A stretch of 15,131 nt of DNA, taken from assembly GCA_964354215.1 (NCBI GenBank), contig CAYGYT010000046.1:1-15131 (forward strand), given 5' to 3'. The stretch's first letter is position 1, and each line of letters opens with the position of its first letter. Under the pieces are notes generated by a model, which was not told where the DNA came from, did no database searches, and saw only the letters and a program-made list of their open reading frames with translations. The translations under genes were made by a program, and so were the position numbers. Positions 7,139 through 14,164 of this stretch are shown piece by piece. Source of the DNA: CAVRZR01 sp964354215. Lineage in GTDB: Bacteria > Actinomycetota > Coriobacteriia > Anaerosomatales > CAVRZR01.

Positions 7139-7375
7139 CTAGGCGGAAACGACCATGAGCACGAGCAGGCTCACGCCGAACACGATCGCACACACAATGG
7201 TGATGCGGTCGAGGTTCTTCTCGATGATGCTCGTGCCGGTGGACGTGACCGGCATCATCCCGCCGAACATCTCCGAGAGACCCGCGCCCTTGCCGGAGTG
7301 CAGCAGCACGAACACGATGATCGCAACCGCCGAAAGCAGGGTTGTGATGAGCGCGATAATCTCGATGGCCTGCAT
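7139..7375 (-). CDS. secG: Preprotein translocase subunit SecG
   Basis: Small membrane subunit of the SecYEG protein-export channel; it aids SecA-driven translocation. The 78-residue product shows the family layout: a first membrane helix (about 3-24, AIEIIALITTLLSAVAII), the conserved glycine-rich cytoplasmic loop with SGKGAGLSEMFGG (27-39), and a second helix near 57-76. Its length is typical. The ATG is preceded by GGGAG with 6-nt spacing. It follows gpmI after 51 nt, is probably read both from upstream and from its own promoter at the end of gpmI, and is followed by a clear terminator. tpiA-secG linkage is known in many Gram-positive bacteria; here gpmI lies between them. Confidence 0.95.
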   Translation of the reverse strand: MQAIEIIALITTLLSAVAIIVFVLLHSGKGAGLSEMFGGMMPVTSTGTSIIEKNLDRITIVCAIVFGVSLLVLMVVSA

Positions 7376-7426
7376 GTGGATCTCCCTACCTCAGGCCGCA
7401 GTGGCCGGAATCTCAGAATCGACGCG

Positions 7427-8959
7427 TCAGTATAGCAGACGACTCTCGCCCGTCCACTCGGGCGGCTGCTCAAGGCCGATGGCGTCGAGCAGGGTGGGCC
7501 CAACGTCGGCGAGTATGCCTCCGCTCCTCAGGGCAGTAACCCCCGGTACGACGGCGATCAGCGGAACGTCGTCGTTCGTGTGCGCGGTGAAGGGCGTCGA
7601 GCCGTCGGCATCGACCATGTGCTCGGCATTACCGTGGTCGGACGTGACAAGAGCGCTGCCGCCCTTTGCCCGGATGGCCGAGACGACGGCGCCAACGGCG
7701 GCATCGACCGTCTCGACTGCCCGAATGGCCGCTTCGAGCACTCCGGTGTGCCCTACCATGTCGCAGTTCGCGTAGTTCACGATGTAGACGTCGGCGCGGT
7801 CTGCCTCGATCGCCGCCACAAGCTCAGCGGTCACCTCGGGGGCGCTCATCTCAGGCTGCAGGTCGTACGTCGCAACGGTCGGGCTCGGAACCAGCACCCG
7901 TTCCTCTCCCACCTTGGGCGCCTCGGCCCCGCCGTTCAAGAAGAACGTCACGTGCGCGTACTTCTCGGTCTCGGCGATGTGGAGCTGCTTGAGACCTGCC
8001 TCTGCGAGCACATCGGCAAGGACGCAGCGGGGCAGGTCCTTGGGAAACGCTATCGGCGCAGGAATCGTGGGGTCGTACTCGGTAAGACAGACGAAGTGCA
8101 GCTGCGGCACAACAGGACGCTCGAAACCCGAGAACACGGGGTCGACGAACGCGCGTGTGATCTCCCTCGCCCGGTCGGGCCGGAAGTTGACAAAGACGAG
8201 CGCGTCTCCGCTCTGTACGCGTGCGACCGGCTCACCATCGCGCTCGATGACGGTTGGCAGCACGAACTCGTCGGTCACCCCTCGGGAATACGAGTCGCGG
8301 ACGGCGTGCACGGCGCCGTCCGCGTGGTCGCCCTCGGCGAGCGCCATCACGCGCCACGCCCGCTCCACACGTTCCCAGCGGTTGTCGCGATCCATCGCGT
8401 AGTAGCGACCCATGACGGTCGCAACCGCGCCGACGCCGATCTCTTCCATCGTCCGTTCGAGCAAGGCCACGAAATCGGCTCCCGATTCCGGAGGCACATC
8501 GCGCCCGTCGAGGAAGCAGTGGACGTACACCCGCTGCGCGCCTCGGCGAGAGGCCATGCCGATCAGCGCATAGAGATGTTCCTGATGGCTGTGGACGCCC
8601 CCGTCGGACACGAGGCCCATGAAGTGCACGGCGTTTCCGGTGGCCACCGCCGCGTCGATCGCGGCGCTCAGGACCTGGTTCTCGAATAGGGTCCCGTCCT
8701 CGATAGCGAGGTTGATGCGCGTGAGCTCCTGGAAGACGACTCTACCGGCGCCGATGTTCAGGTGGCCGACTTCCGAGTTGCCCATCTGTCCTTCGGGCAG
8801 ACCGACGGCCAAGCCAGAGCAGCGCAGGCGCGTGGTCGGCCACTCCGTTTGGAGCCGATCGAGATTGGGCGTGTTCGCGAGCTCAACCGCGTTGCCCGGA
8901 CCCGCCGCGGCGTCGCCGAAGCCGTCCATGACGATCAGGCAGGCGGGCAGGTTCCGCAT
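7427..8959 (-). CDS. gpmI: 2,3-bisphosphoglycerate-independent phosphoglycerate mutase GpmI
   Basis: Interconverts 3- and 2-phosphoglycerate in lower glycolysis without a 2,3-bisphosphoglycerate cofactor, using two Mn2+ ions and a phosphoserine intermediate. The 510-residue protein has the family's normal length. Visible metal and catalytic residues are Asp12 in MDGFGD, the nucleophile Ser62 in GNSEVGH, Asp400 and His404 in NCDMVGHTG, Asp441-His442 in SDHGNAE, and His460 in FTAHTNDDVP. HSHQEH (123-128) and GRDVPPESG (152-160) are the substrate-binding blocks. The start is the ATG one nt after the tpiA stop codon, giving MRNLPACLIVMDGFGD; an open frame continues upstream inside tpiA but lacks family features. 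No clear Shine-Dalgarno is seen, so translational coupling to tpiA is likely. It ends with TGA overlapping a probable secG promoter. Confidence 0.96.
   Translation of the reverse strand: MRNLPACLIVMDGFGDAAAGPGNAVELANTPNLDRLQTEWPTTRLRCSGLAVGLPEGQMGNSEVGHLNIGAGRVVFQELTRINLAIEDGTLFENQVLSAAIDAAVATGNAVHFMGLVSDGGVHSHQEHLYALIGMASRRGAQRVYVHCFLDGRDVPPESGADFVALLERTMEEIGVGAVATVMGRYYAMDRDNRWERVERAWRVMALAEGDHADGAVHAVRDSYSRGVTDEFVLPTVIERDGEPVARVQSGDALVFVNFRPDRAREITRAFVDPVFSGFERPVVPQLHFVCLTEYDPTIPAPIAFPKDLPRCVLADVLAEAGLKQLHIAETEKYAHVTFFLNGGAEAPKVGEERVLVPSPTVATYDLQPEMSAPEVTAELVAAIEADRADVYIVNYANCDMVGHTGVLEAAIRAVETVDAAVGAVVSAIRAKGGSALVTSDHGNAEHMVDADGSTPFTAHTNDDVPLIAVVPGVTALRSGGILADVGPTLLDAIGLEQPPEWTGESRLLY
7429..7456 (-). 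promoter_or_regulatory. Probable secG promoter inside the end of gpmI
   Basis: On the minus strand TGC-TATACT (7437-7429) is an extended -10 element formed by the last Leu-Leu-Tyr codons and first base of the gpmI stop codon. TGGACG (7456-7451) is a fair -35 (4 of 6 matches) at a 16-nt spacing. Transcription would begin about 45 nt before the secG ATG. The core TGCTATACT is identical to the one before tRNA-Leu. Confidence 0.5.
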
Positions 8960-8960
8960 G

Positions 8961-9740
8961 TTAGAGTTTCGCGCTGGCAGCGGCCTCGACGATGTCGGCA
9001 AACGAGCCGACCTCGAGCGCCGCGCCGCCGACAAGCGCACCGTCGATGTCGGGCTCGGCAAAGAACAGCGCGGCGTTCTCCGGCTTGACCGATCCCCCGT
9101 ACAGCACTCGAGCCTGCATCGCGGCGGGCGGACCGAAGAGCGCGCCCACAGTGGCGCGGATCGAACGCGCCACGTCGTTCGCGTTCTCCGGCGTGGGAGT
9201 GCGACCGGTCCCGATGGCCCAGATGGGTTCGTAGGCGACGACCACCTGCGCGGTGTAGTCGGCGGGCAGTCCCTCGAGCGCCGCGCGCACCTGTGCGCGC
9301 ACGAACGTCTCGGTCTGGCCCGCCTCCCGGATCGCGAGCGTCTCGCCGCAGCACACGATCGGCACCATGCCGGCCTCGAACACGACGAGCGCCTTGCGCC
9401 GGACGTCCTCGTCGGTCTCGCCGAAGTACTCGCGCCGCTCGGAGTGGCCGACGATGACGTGATCGCACCGGAGCTCCGCGAGCATGCGCGTGGAGATCGC
9501 CCCGGTGAACGCCCCCTCGGCCTCCCAGTAGCAGTCCTGCGCCCCGAGACGCAGGTTCAGTTTGTCGAGTTCGATGACGGTCGACACTGACTTGAGCGCC
9601 GTGAAGGGCGGACACACGACTACGTCGATGCGGTCCCACCAGCGCTCGAGCCGCTCCTCCATGTCCTGCACGAGGATCGCGGCCTCGCCGGCCGTCTTGT
9701 ACATCTTCCAGTTGCCCGCAACCATCGGCGTGCGATCCAT
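8961..9740 (-). CDS. tpiA: Triosephosphate isomerase TpiA
   Basis: Cytoplasmic TIM-barrel enzyme that interconverts dihydroxyacetone phosphate and glyceraldehyde 3-phosphate. The 259-residue product has all catalytic residues: Asn10 and Lys12 in GNWKM, electrophile His99 in VIVGHSERR, and general base Glu171 in YEPIWAIGTG, which also forms the phosphate-gripping loop 6. The YGGSVKPEN motif of the last phosphate-binding loop is present. It starts with ATG, with AAGGAG 10 nt upstream, 77 nt after the pgk stop, and ends one nt before gpmI. The order gap-pgk-tpiA places it in a glycolytic operon. Confidence 0.97.
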   Translation of the reverse strand: MDRTPMVAGNWKMYKTAGEAAILVQDMEERLERWWDRIDVVVCPPFTALKSVSTVIELDKLNLRLGAQDCYWEAEGAFTGAISTRMLAELRCDHVIVGHSERREYFGETDEDVRRKALVVFEAGMVPIVCCGETLAIREAGQTETFVRAQVRAALEGLPADYTAQVVVAYEPIWAIGTGRTPTPENANDVARSIRATVGALFGPPAAMQARVLYGGSVKPENAALFFAEPDIDGALVGGAALEVGSFADIVEAAASAKL

Positions 9741-9817
9741 GTGAGCGATGCTCCTTCCGTGTCCGAGGCCCGCGTGGATGGCACGGCGCGATCCCGGACG
9801 CTGATTCCGACGAACGC

Positions 9818-11008
9818 CTAGCTGCGATCGAGTAGAGCCTCGAGTCCCGGCAGCTTCGAACCTTCCAGCAGCTTCATCGATGCACCGCCGCCGGTTGAAA
9901 CGAACGTCACGCGTTCCTCGGCGTCGAACTTCTTGAGCGCCGCTACCGAGTCGCCGCCACCAACAACCGAGATGGCGCGTGCATTCCGTGCGACAGCGAC
10001 CGCCACCTCGCGCGTGCCGGTCTCGAAGGGTTTGAGCTCGAACACGCCCATCGGGCCGTTCCAGAAGATGGTGCGGGCCCGGGCAATGGCGTCCTTGTAG
10101 AGCTCGACCGTGGTCGGACCGATGTCGAGACCCATCAGGTCGGCGGGTATCTCCTCGCGGCCGACGATCTTTGTGTCGGCGTCCTCGGCGATGGCGTCTG
10201 CCACCACGAAGTCAACGGGGAGCAGCAGGTCTACGCCGCGAGCCGAGGCCTTCTCGATCATCTGCTTCGCGGGTTCGATCCAGTCGTCTTCGACGAGGGA
10301 GCGTCCCACCTCGACGCCCATCGCGACGAGCAGCGTGAAGCACATGCCACCGCCGATGACGAGCGTGTCCACGTGGTCGAGCAGCCGATCGATGACGCCG
10401 AACTTGTCGGAAACCTTCGAGCCGCCGAGGATCGCCACGAACGGGCGCGTGGGCTCCGCGAGCATCGACGTGAGGGTCTCGACCTCTCGCGCGAGCAGCA
10501 TGCCCGCGTACGCCGGCAGGAAGTGGGTGACGCCGACGGTGGACGCGTGCGCCCTGTGGACGGCGCCGAAAGCGTCGTCGACGTAGATGTCGGCAAGCGA
10601 GGCCAGCTCCTTGGCGAATTCGGGGTCGTTCGCCTTCTCGCCCGGATTGAATCGGACATTCTCAAGCATGAGGATCTCGCCGTCGACCATGCGCTCGACG
10701 GCCTCCGTAACGTCGGGGCCAACCGTGGCTTCGACGAAGTGCACGTTGCGGCCGAGGAGCCGCGCGAGCACTCGGCGGACCGGCCTGAGGCTGAACGCGG
10801 GATCGGGTTCGCCCTTGGGTCTCCCGAGGTGGCTCACGACGATCACACGAGCATGACGGTCGATGAGGTAGCGCAGCGTCGGCAGGGCCGCGCGGACCCG
10901 CGTGTCGTCGGTGACGGCGCCTTCGGCGAGCGGCACGTTGAAGTCGACCCGAACGAGCACGCGCTTGCCGCGCACGTCGACGTCACGAACGGTCAGTTTG
11001 TCGAACAT
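9818..11008 (-). CDS. pgk: Phosphoglycerate kinase Pgk
   Basis: Transfers phosphate from 1,3-bisphosphoglycerate to ADP, the first ATP-yielding step of glycolysis, in the cytoplasm. The 396-residue protein is of normal bacterial length. It shows the N-terminal substrate motif VDFNVP (21-26), HLGRP (60-64), LENVRF (115-120) and the hinge block GGSKVSDK (195-202). The nucleotide-binding WNGPMGVFE (316-324), GGGDS (350-354) and STGGGAS (371-377) follow. Start ATG has GGGAG with 6-nt spacing, 40 nt after the gap stop codon. No fusion with tpiA, which some lineages have, is present. Confidence 0.97.
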   Translation of the reverse strand: MFDKLTVRDVDVRGKRVLVRVDFNVPLAEGAVTDDTRVRAALPTLRYLIDRHARVIVVSHLGRPKGEPDPAFSLRPVRRVLARLLGRNVHFVEATVGPDVTEAVERMVDGEILMLENVRFNPGEKANDPEFAKELASLADIYVDDAFGAVHRAHASTVGVTHFLPAYAGMLLAREVETLTSMLAEPTRPFVAILGGSKVSDKFGVIDRLLDHVDTLVIGGGMCFTLLVAMGVEVGRSLVEDDWIEPAKQMIEKASARGVDLLLPVDFVVADAIAEDADTKIVGREEIPADLMGLDIGPTTVELYKDAIARARTIFWNGPMGVFELKPFETGTREVAVAVARNARAISVVGGGDSVAALKKFDAEERVTFVSTGGGASMKLLEGSKLPGLEALLDRS

Positions 11009-11048
11009 CGCCTGCTCCCAGAGTTGCGGACCGGGCTGGCCAGCACGC

Positions 11049-12062
11049 CTACGCGAACAGGTACTTCGCGAGGTCCACGACGCGATTCGAGTAGCCCCAC
11101 TCGTTGTCGTACCACGAGACGCACTTGACGAAGGTTCCGTCCGTCTCGGCGGCTTCCATGACCATCGTCTGCTTCGAGTCGAAGACCGAGGACGCAGGAT
11201 TGCCGACGACGTCGATGGACACGATCGGGTCCGTCGTGTACTCGAGGATGCCCTTCATCGGGCCCTCGGCAGCCGCCTTCATGGCCGCATTGATCTCATC
11301 GCGCGTCACCTTTGCCTTGAGCTCGCAGACGAGGTCGACCACCGAGCCGTCCGGGGTAGGCACGCGCATGGACATGCCGTCGAGCTTGCCCTTGAGCTCG
11401 GGCATCACGAGCCCGATCGCCTTCGCGGCGCCGGTTGAGGTCGGGATGATCGACATCGCAGCCGCGCGGGCGCGGCGCAGGTCCTTGTGCGGGAAGTCGA
11501 GGATGACCTGGTCGTTCGTGTACGAGTGGATCGTGTTCATGAACCCGAACTTGATCCCGAACGAATCGTGCAGCACCTTCGCGAACGGCGCGAGGCAATT
11601 CGTCGTGCACGACGCGTTGCTGACGATGTTGTGCTTTGCCGGGTCGTAGGTCTTTTCGTTGACGCCGAGGACGATCGTGATGTCCTCGTTCGTTGCCGGA
11701 GAGGAGATGATGACCTTCTTCGCGCCCGCCCCGATGTGCGCGGCAGCCTTGGTCGCGTCGGTGAAGCGGCCCGTCGACTCGACGACGAGGTCGACGCCGA
11801 GCTCCTTCCACGGCAACCCTGCGGGGTCCTTCTCGGCGAAGACTCTCACGTGCTTGCCGTCCACCGCGAACCCGTCGGCGTCAGACGTTACGTCCGTGCC
11901 GAAGCGGCCGTGGATCGAGTCGTATTTGAGGAGATGGGCGAGCGTCGCGGAGTCGGTGAGGTCGTTCACCGCAACGATCTCGATGTCCGGGTCTCTGAAT
12001 CCGGCGCGAAACACGAGCCTTCCGATGCGCCCGAAACCGTTGATACCAACCTTGATCGTCAC
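11049..12062 (-). CDS. gap: Glyceraldehyde-3-phosphate dehydrogenase, type I
   Basis: Oxidises and phosphorylates glyceraldehyde 3-phosphate to 1,3-bisphosphoglycerate. From the chosen GTG start the protein has 337 residues and begins MTIKVGINGFGRIGR, the standard opening with the Rossmann glycine motif. The active-site SNASCTTNCLAP gives catalytic Cys152, with His179 in the NTIHSYT block. VNDLTD, with an Asp after the second strand, and DLRRARAAA point to NAD rather than NADP and thus to the glycolytic form. The ATG two codons upstream (12068) is only 2 nt from AGGAGG, too close; the GTG is 8 nt away, so I prefer it. A 75-nt gap with a small hairpin separates it from whiA; read-through from rapZ-yvcK-whiA is likely but a separate promoter cannot be excluded. 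Confidence 0.96.
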   Translation of the reverse strand: MTIKVGINGFGRIGRLVFRAGFRDPDIEIVAVNDLTDSATLAHLLKYDSIHGRFGTDVTSDADGFAVDGKHVRVFAEKDPAGLPWKELGVDLVVESTGRFTDATKAAAHIGAGAKKVIISSPATNEDITIVLGVNEKTYDPAKHNIVSNASCTTNCLAPFAKVLHDSFGIKFGFMNTIHSYTNDQVILDFPHKDLRRARAAAMSIIPTSTGAAKAIGLVMPELKGKLDGMSMRVPTPDGSVVDLVCELKAKVTRDEINAAMKAAAEGPMKGILEYTTDPIVSIDVVGNPASSVFDSKQTMVMEAAETDGTFVKCVSWYDNEWGYSNRVVDLAKYLFA

Positions 12063-12070
12063 CGACATCG

Positions 12071-12076
12071 CCTCCT
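12071..12076 (-). promoter_or_regulatory. Ribosome binding site that decides the gap start
   Basis: AGGAGG lies 8 nt before the GTG at 12062 but only 2 nt before the ATG at 12068. Spacing favours the GTG, which also yields the usual GAPDH N-terminus. Confidence 0.6.
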
Positions 12077-12117
12077 GTGCTGTCGTGCCGCGCGTGCGGC
12101 GATTTGCCCCTATCGGA

Positions 12118-12137
12118 CCGCGTCAGCGACGACGCGG
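12118..12137 (-). other. Small hairpin between whiA and gap
   Basis: CCGCGTC-GTCGCT-GACGCGG on the minus strand forms a 7-bp stem with a 6-nt loop directly after the whiA stop codon. No T tract follows, so it is not a typical terminator. It could attenuate or process the message between the regulatory genes and the highly expressed glycolytic genes, which is an inference only. Confidence 0.35.
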
Positions 12138-13100
12138 CTACTTCCCCCTGCCCACAGTAGGTACCCCTCCGCCCTGCGCTTCGGCGGCGAGCTCCTCGAT
12201 GCGGCGCACCCTATGATACACAGCCGACTTCGTGAGCTGCGGGTCGGCGAGTTCACCCAACTCCCGGAGGCTCACGTCGGGGTTCTCAAGCCGCAGCTCG
12301 GCCAGTTCTCTGAGCGCCGGCGGGAGCGAGTCGAGCCCGCGCATGTCCGCGAGCGTCTGTATCGCCTCGATCTGCTCGAGCGCTGCCTCGGCGGTCTTCT
12401 GCAGGTTCGCCGTCTCGGCATTCACCAGCCGGTTCACGTCATTGCGCATCGATTTGATGATGCGCACGTCCTCGGTCCTGAGCAGCGCCCGGTGTGCACC
12501 GACCAACGCAAGGAAGGTCACGATCGGCTCGGCGCCCTTGAGGTAGACCGCGTACGTCGCGCGGCGGTGAGCTACGCGCGCCTCGACTTCGAAGCGAGCC
12601 ATGAGGCTCACGAGCGCCTGAGCGATCTGCTCGTTCTCGGCGGTGAGCTCGAAGTGGAAATCGCCGTGCGGATCGGCGACGAAGCCTCCGCCGAGGAACG
12701 CGCCCCTGAGATACGAGATGGCGCAGCAGTCCCGTTTCACGAGCCGAGACGGGATGTCGTACGCGAGTCCGAGCGAGTCATCGAGAATGCCGAGGTCGTT
12801 CAGGGCCTCGGGGAGTTTCGGCTGGCTCGGCACCGTGATGAGGTAGTTGTTCGTCTTGTGGAGCACGCTCCGCCGCACAGTGAGTTCGGTCTTCAGACCG
12901 TACACGCCGTGCAGGAGCTTGATGGCTTTGCGCGCGACGGGGGCCGTCTCGGTGGCAACCTCGAGGCGGAAGCGCTCCGGTCCGCTGATGTGGAGCGTGC
13001 CTTCGATGCGGACGAGGGCGGCGAGCTCCGCTTTGAGGCAGCACGCGCGCGGCGGCTCAACACGCGAGAGCTCCTCTTTGACCTCGGCGGTGAACGACAC
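12138..13100 (-). CDS. whiA: WhiA, DNA-binding cell-division/sporulation-type regulator
   Basis: WhiA proteins combine a degenerate LAGLIDADG homing-endonuclease-like domain with a C-terminal helix-turn-helix. In Streptomyces WhiA acts with WhiB as a sporulation and division regulator; in Bacillus its homologue affects cell division. The 320-residue product shows LRGAFLGGGFVADP (131-144), the degenerate endonuclease motif, the conserved RNDVNRLVNAETANLQK block (219-235), and a helix-turn-helix near 276-302 (SLRELGELADPQLTKSAVYHR). N-terminal Cys20-Cys21 in the ACCLKAELAAL segment are also typical. GTG start lies 2 nt after the yvcK stop; no strong ribosome site is seen, so it is probably translationally coupled. 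Its target genes here are unknown. Confidence 0.95.
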   Translation of the reverse strand: MSFTAEVKEELSRVEPPRACCLKAELAALVRIEGTLHISGPERFRLEVATETAPVARKAIKLLHGVYGLKTELTVRRSVLHKTNNYLITVPSQPKLPEALNDLGILDDSLGLAYDIPSRLVKRDCCAISYLRGAFLGGGFVADPHGDFHFELTAENEQIAQALVSLMARFEVEARVAHRRATYAVYLKGAEPIVTFLALVGAHRALLRTEDVRIIKSMRNDVNRLVNAETANLQKTAEAALEQIEAIQTLADMRGLDSLPPALRELAELRLENPDVSLRELGELADPQLTKSAVYHRVRRIEELAAEAQGGGVPTVGRGK

Positions 13101-13102
13101 GG

Positions 13103-14164
13103 CTAGGCCGCCTGCCCGCTGCGTGCGTCGAGAATCGCGCCGAGAGCCGCCTCGAGCCGCGCGGGATCGTGACGAGTGGGTGCCGCGGAGTCCACCAAGT
13201 TGGCGGCGACGACCGCGGGGACGAGCGTGCCGATCTGGCTCCGCACCCGTGCGTCGCTCACAACCAGCTCGACGGGTTCCGTCCCGGGCGGGCTCACACT
13301 GGGCGCCGCGGACCCGGTCGCCGCGGACCCGGGCGCCGCGAAGCCGGCGGCCGAAGGGCCAGGCGTGAAGGAGCCCGCTGCATCGGCAGCGCCCGACTCG
13401 TGCACGAGGACGACGTCGATCGCGCCCTCGAGCCCGTGATCGATGAGCGCCTGGACGTGGTCGGCTGCGTCAAGCCCGCACGTCTCCCCGCGCTGGTTCG
13501 CCACGTTGCACACGTACACGCGAAGCGCATTCGACTCGCGAAGCGCGTCCGCGATGCCCGCGACGAGGAAGTTCGGGATGACACTCGTGAACAGGCTCCC
13601 CGGGCCCATCACGATAACGTCGGCGGACTCCAGTGCCTCAAGCGCCGGCGCGTACGCCGACGGAGCCTCGGGCTCGAGCACCACGTGAGCGACCGGCTCG
13701 GCGCTCACCGCGATATTCGCCTGGCCCGAAACCGGCCGCCCGGAGCGGTCCTCCGCGTGGAGCACCACGTCCTCGAGCGTCGAAGGCAGCACGCGTCCGC
13801 GGACGCCGAGCAGATTCCCCGCGGCGTCGATGGCTTCGGGGAATCCGCCGGTGAGGTCCGCGAGCGCCGCGATCACGAGGTTGCCGAGAGCGTGACCGGC
13901 CAACCCCTCGCCGTGCGGGAAGCGGTACTGGAAGAGGCGCGCGACGAGGCTGTCGGGGTCGGAGAGCGCGACGAGGCAGTTCCGGATGTCGCCGGGCGGG
14001 AGCATGCCGAGTTCTCGGCGGAGCATGCCAGATGACCCTCCGTCGTCCGCCATCGTCACGATCGCCGTCGTGTCGTACCCCAGATCGACCAGGGAGCGCA
14101 GGACGGATGGGAGGCCCGTGCCTCCGCCTATTGCGACGGCCTTGTGCGAGCTCTCGAGCGTCAC
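13103..14164 (-). CDS. yvcK: YvcK/CofD-like protein (gluconeogenesis factor)
   Basis: YvcK homologues bind UDP-sugars such as UDP-GlcNAc and are needed for growth on gluconeogenic carbon sources and for normal cell shape in Bacillus and relatives. Conserved motifs are clear: GGGTGLPSVL (13-22), MADDGGSSG (38-46), PPGDIRNCL (56-64), GHALGNL (90-96) and MGPGSLFTSVIPN (186-198). The protein has 353 residues, longer than the roughly 300-320 of common homologues; the excess is mostly an Ala/Gly/Pro/Ser-rich linker at about 257-296, coded in part by 15-bp tandem repeats. The conserved fold resumes with ELVVSDARVRS. Its GTG start overlaps the rapZ stop codon (GTGA), with AGGAG five nt upstream. rapZ-yvcK-whiA is a widely conserved trio, supporting a joint regulatory role. 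Confidence 0.94.
   Translation of the reverse strand: MTLESSHKAVAIGGGTGLPSVLRSLVDLGYDTTAIVTMADDGGSSGMLRRELGMLPPGDIRNCLVALSDPDSLVARLFQYRFPHGEGLAGHALGNLVIAALADLTGGFPEAIDAAGNLLGVRGRVLPSTLEDVVLHAEDRSGRPVSGQANIAVSAEPVAHVVLEPEAPSAYAPALEALESADVIVMGPGSLFTSVIPNFLVAGIADALRESNALRVYVCNVANQRGETCGLDAADHVQALIDHGLEGAIDVVLVHESGAADAAGSFTPGPSAAGFAAPGSAATGSAAPSVSPPGTEPVELVVSDARVRSQIGTLVPAVVAANLVDSAAPTRHDPARLEAALGAILDARSGQAA
13305..13349. repeat. 15-bp tandem repeats inside yvcK
   Basis: GCCGCGGACCCGGTC (13305-13319) is followed by a copy with one change (13320-13334) and a more diverged third unit (13335-13349). The period is five codons, so the frame is kept; on the minus strand it codes for Gly-Ser-Ala-Ala-rich pentapeptides of the YvcK linker. 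Replication slippage is the likely origin. Confidence 0.75.

Noticed and set aside
6774..7193. 139-codon minus-strand open frame across the end of secG and the start of oppA
   Set aside because: It runs through the secG terminator and overlaps two well-supported genes in another frame; no family features.
9741..9817. Possible regulatory hairpin between pgk and tpiA
   Set aside because: Only short GTCCG/CGGAC complementarity is seen over a wide loop in GC-rich DNA, not above chance.
11487..13106. 539-codon plus-strand open frame opposite gap and whiA
   Set aside because: Antisense shadow of two clear genes, reading across their intergenic region without any domain pattern.
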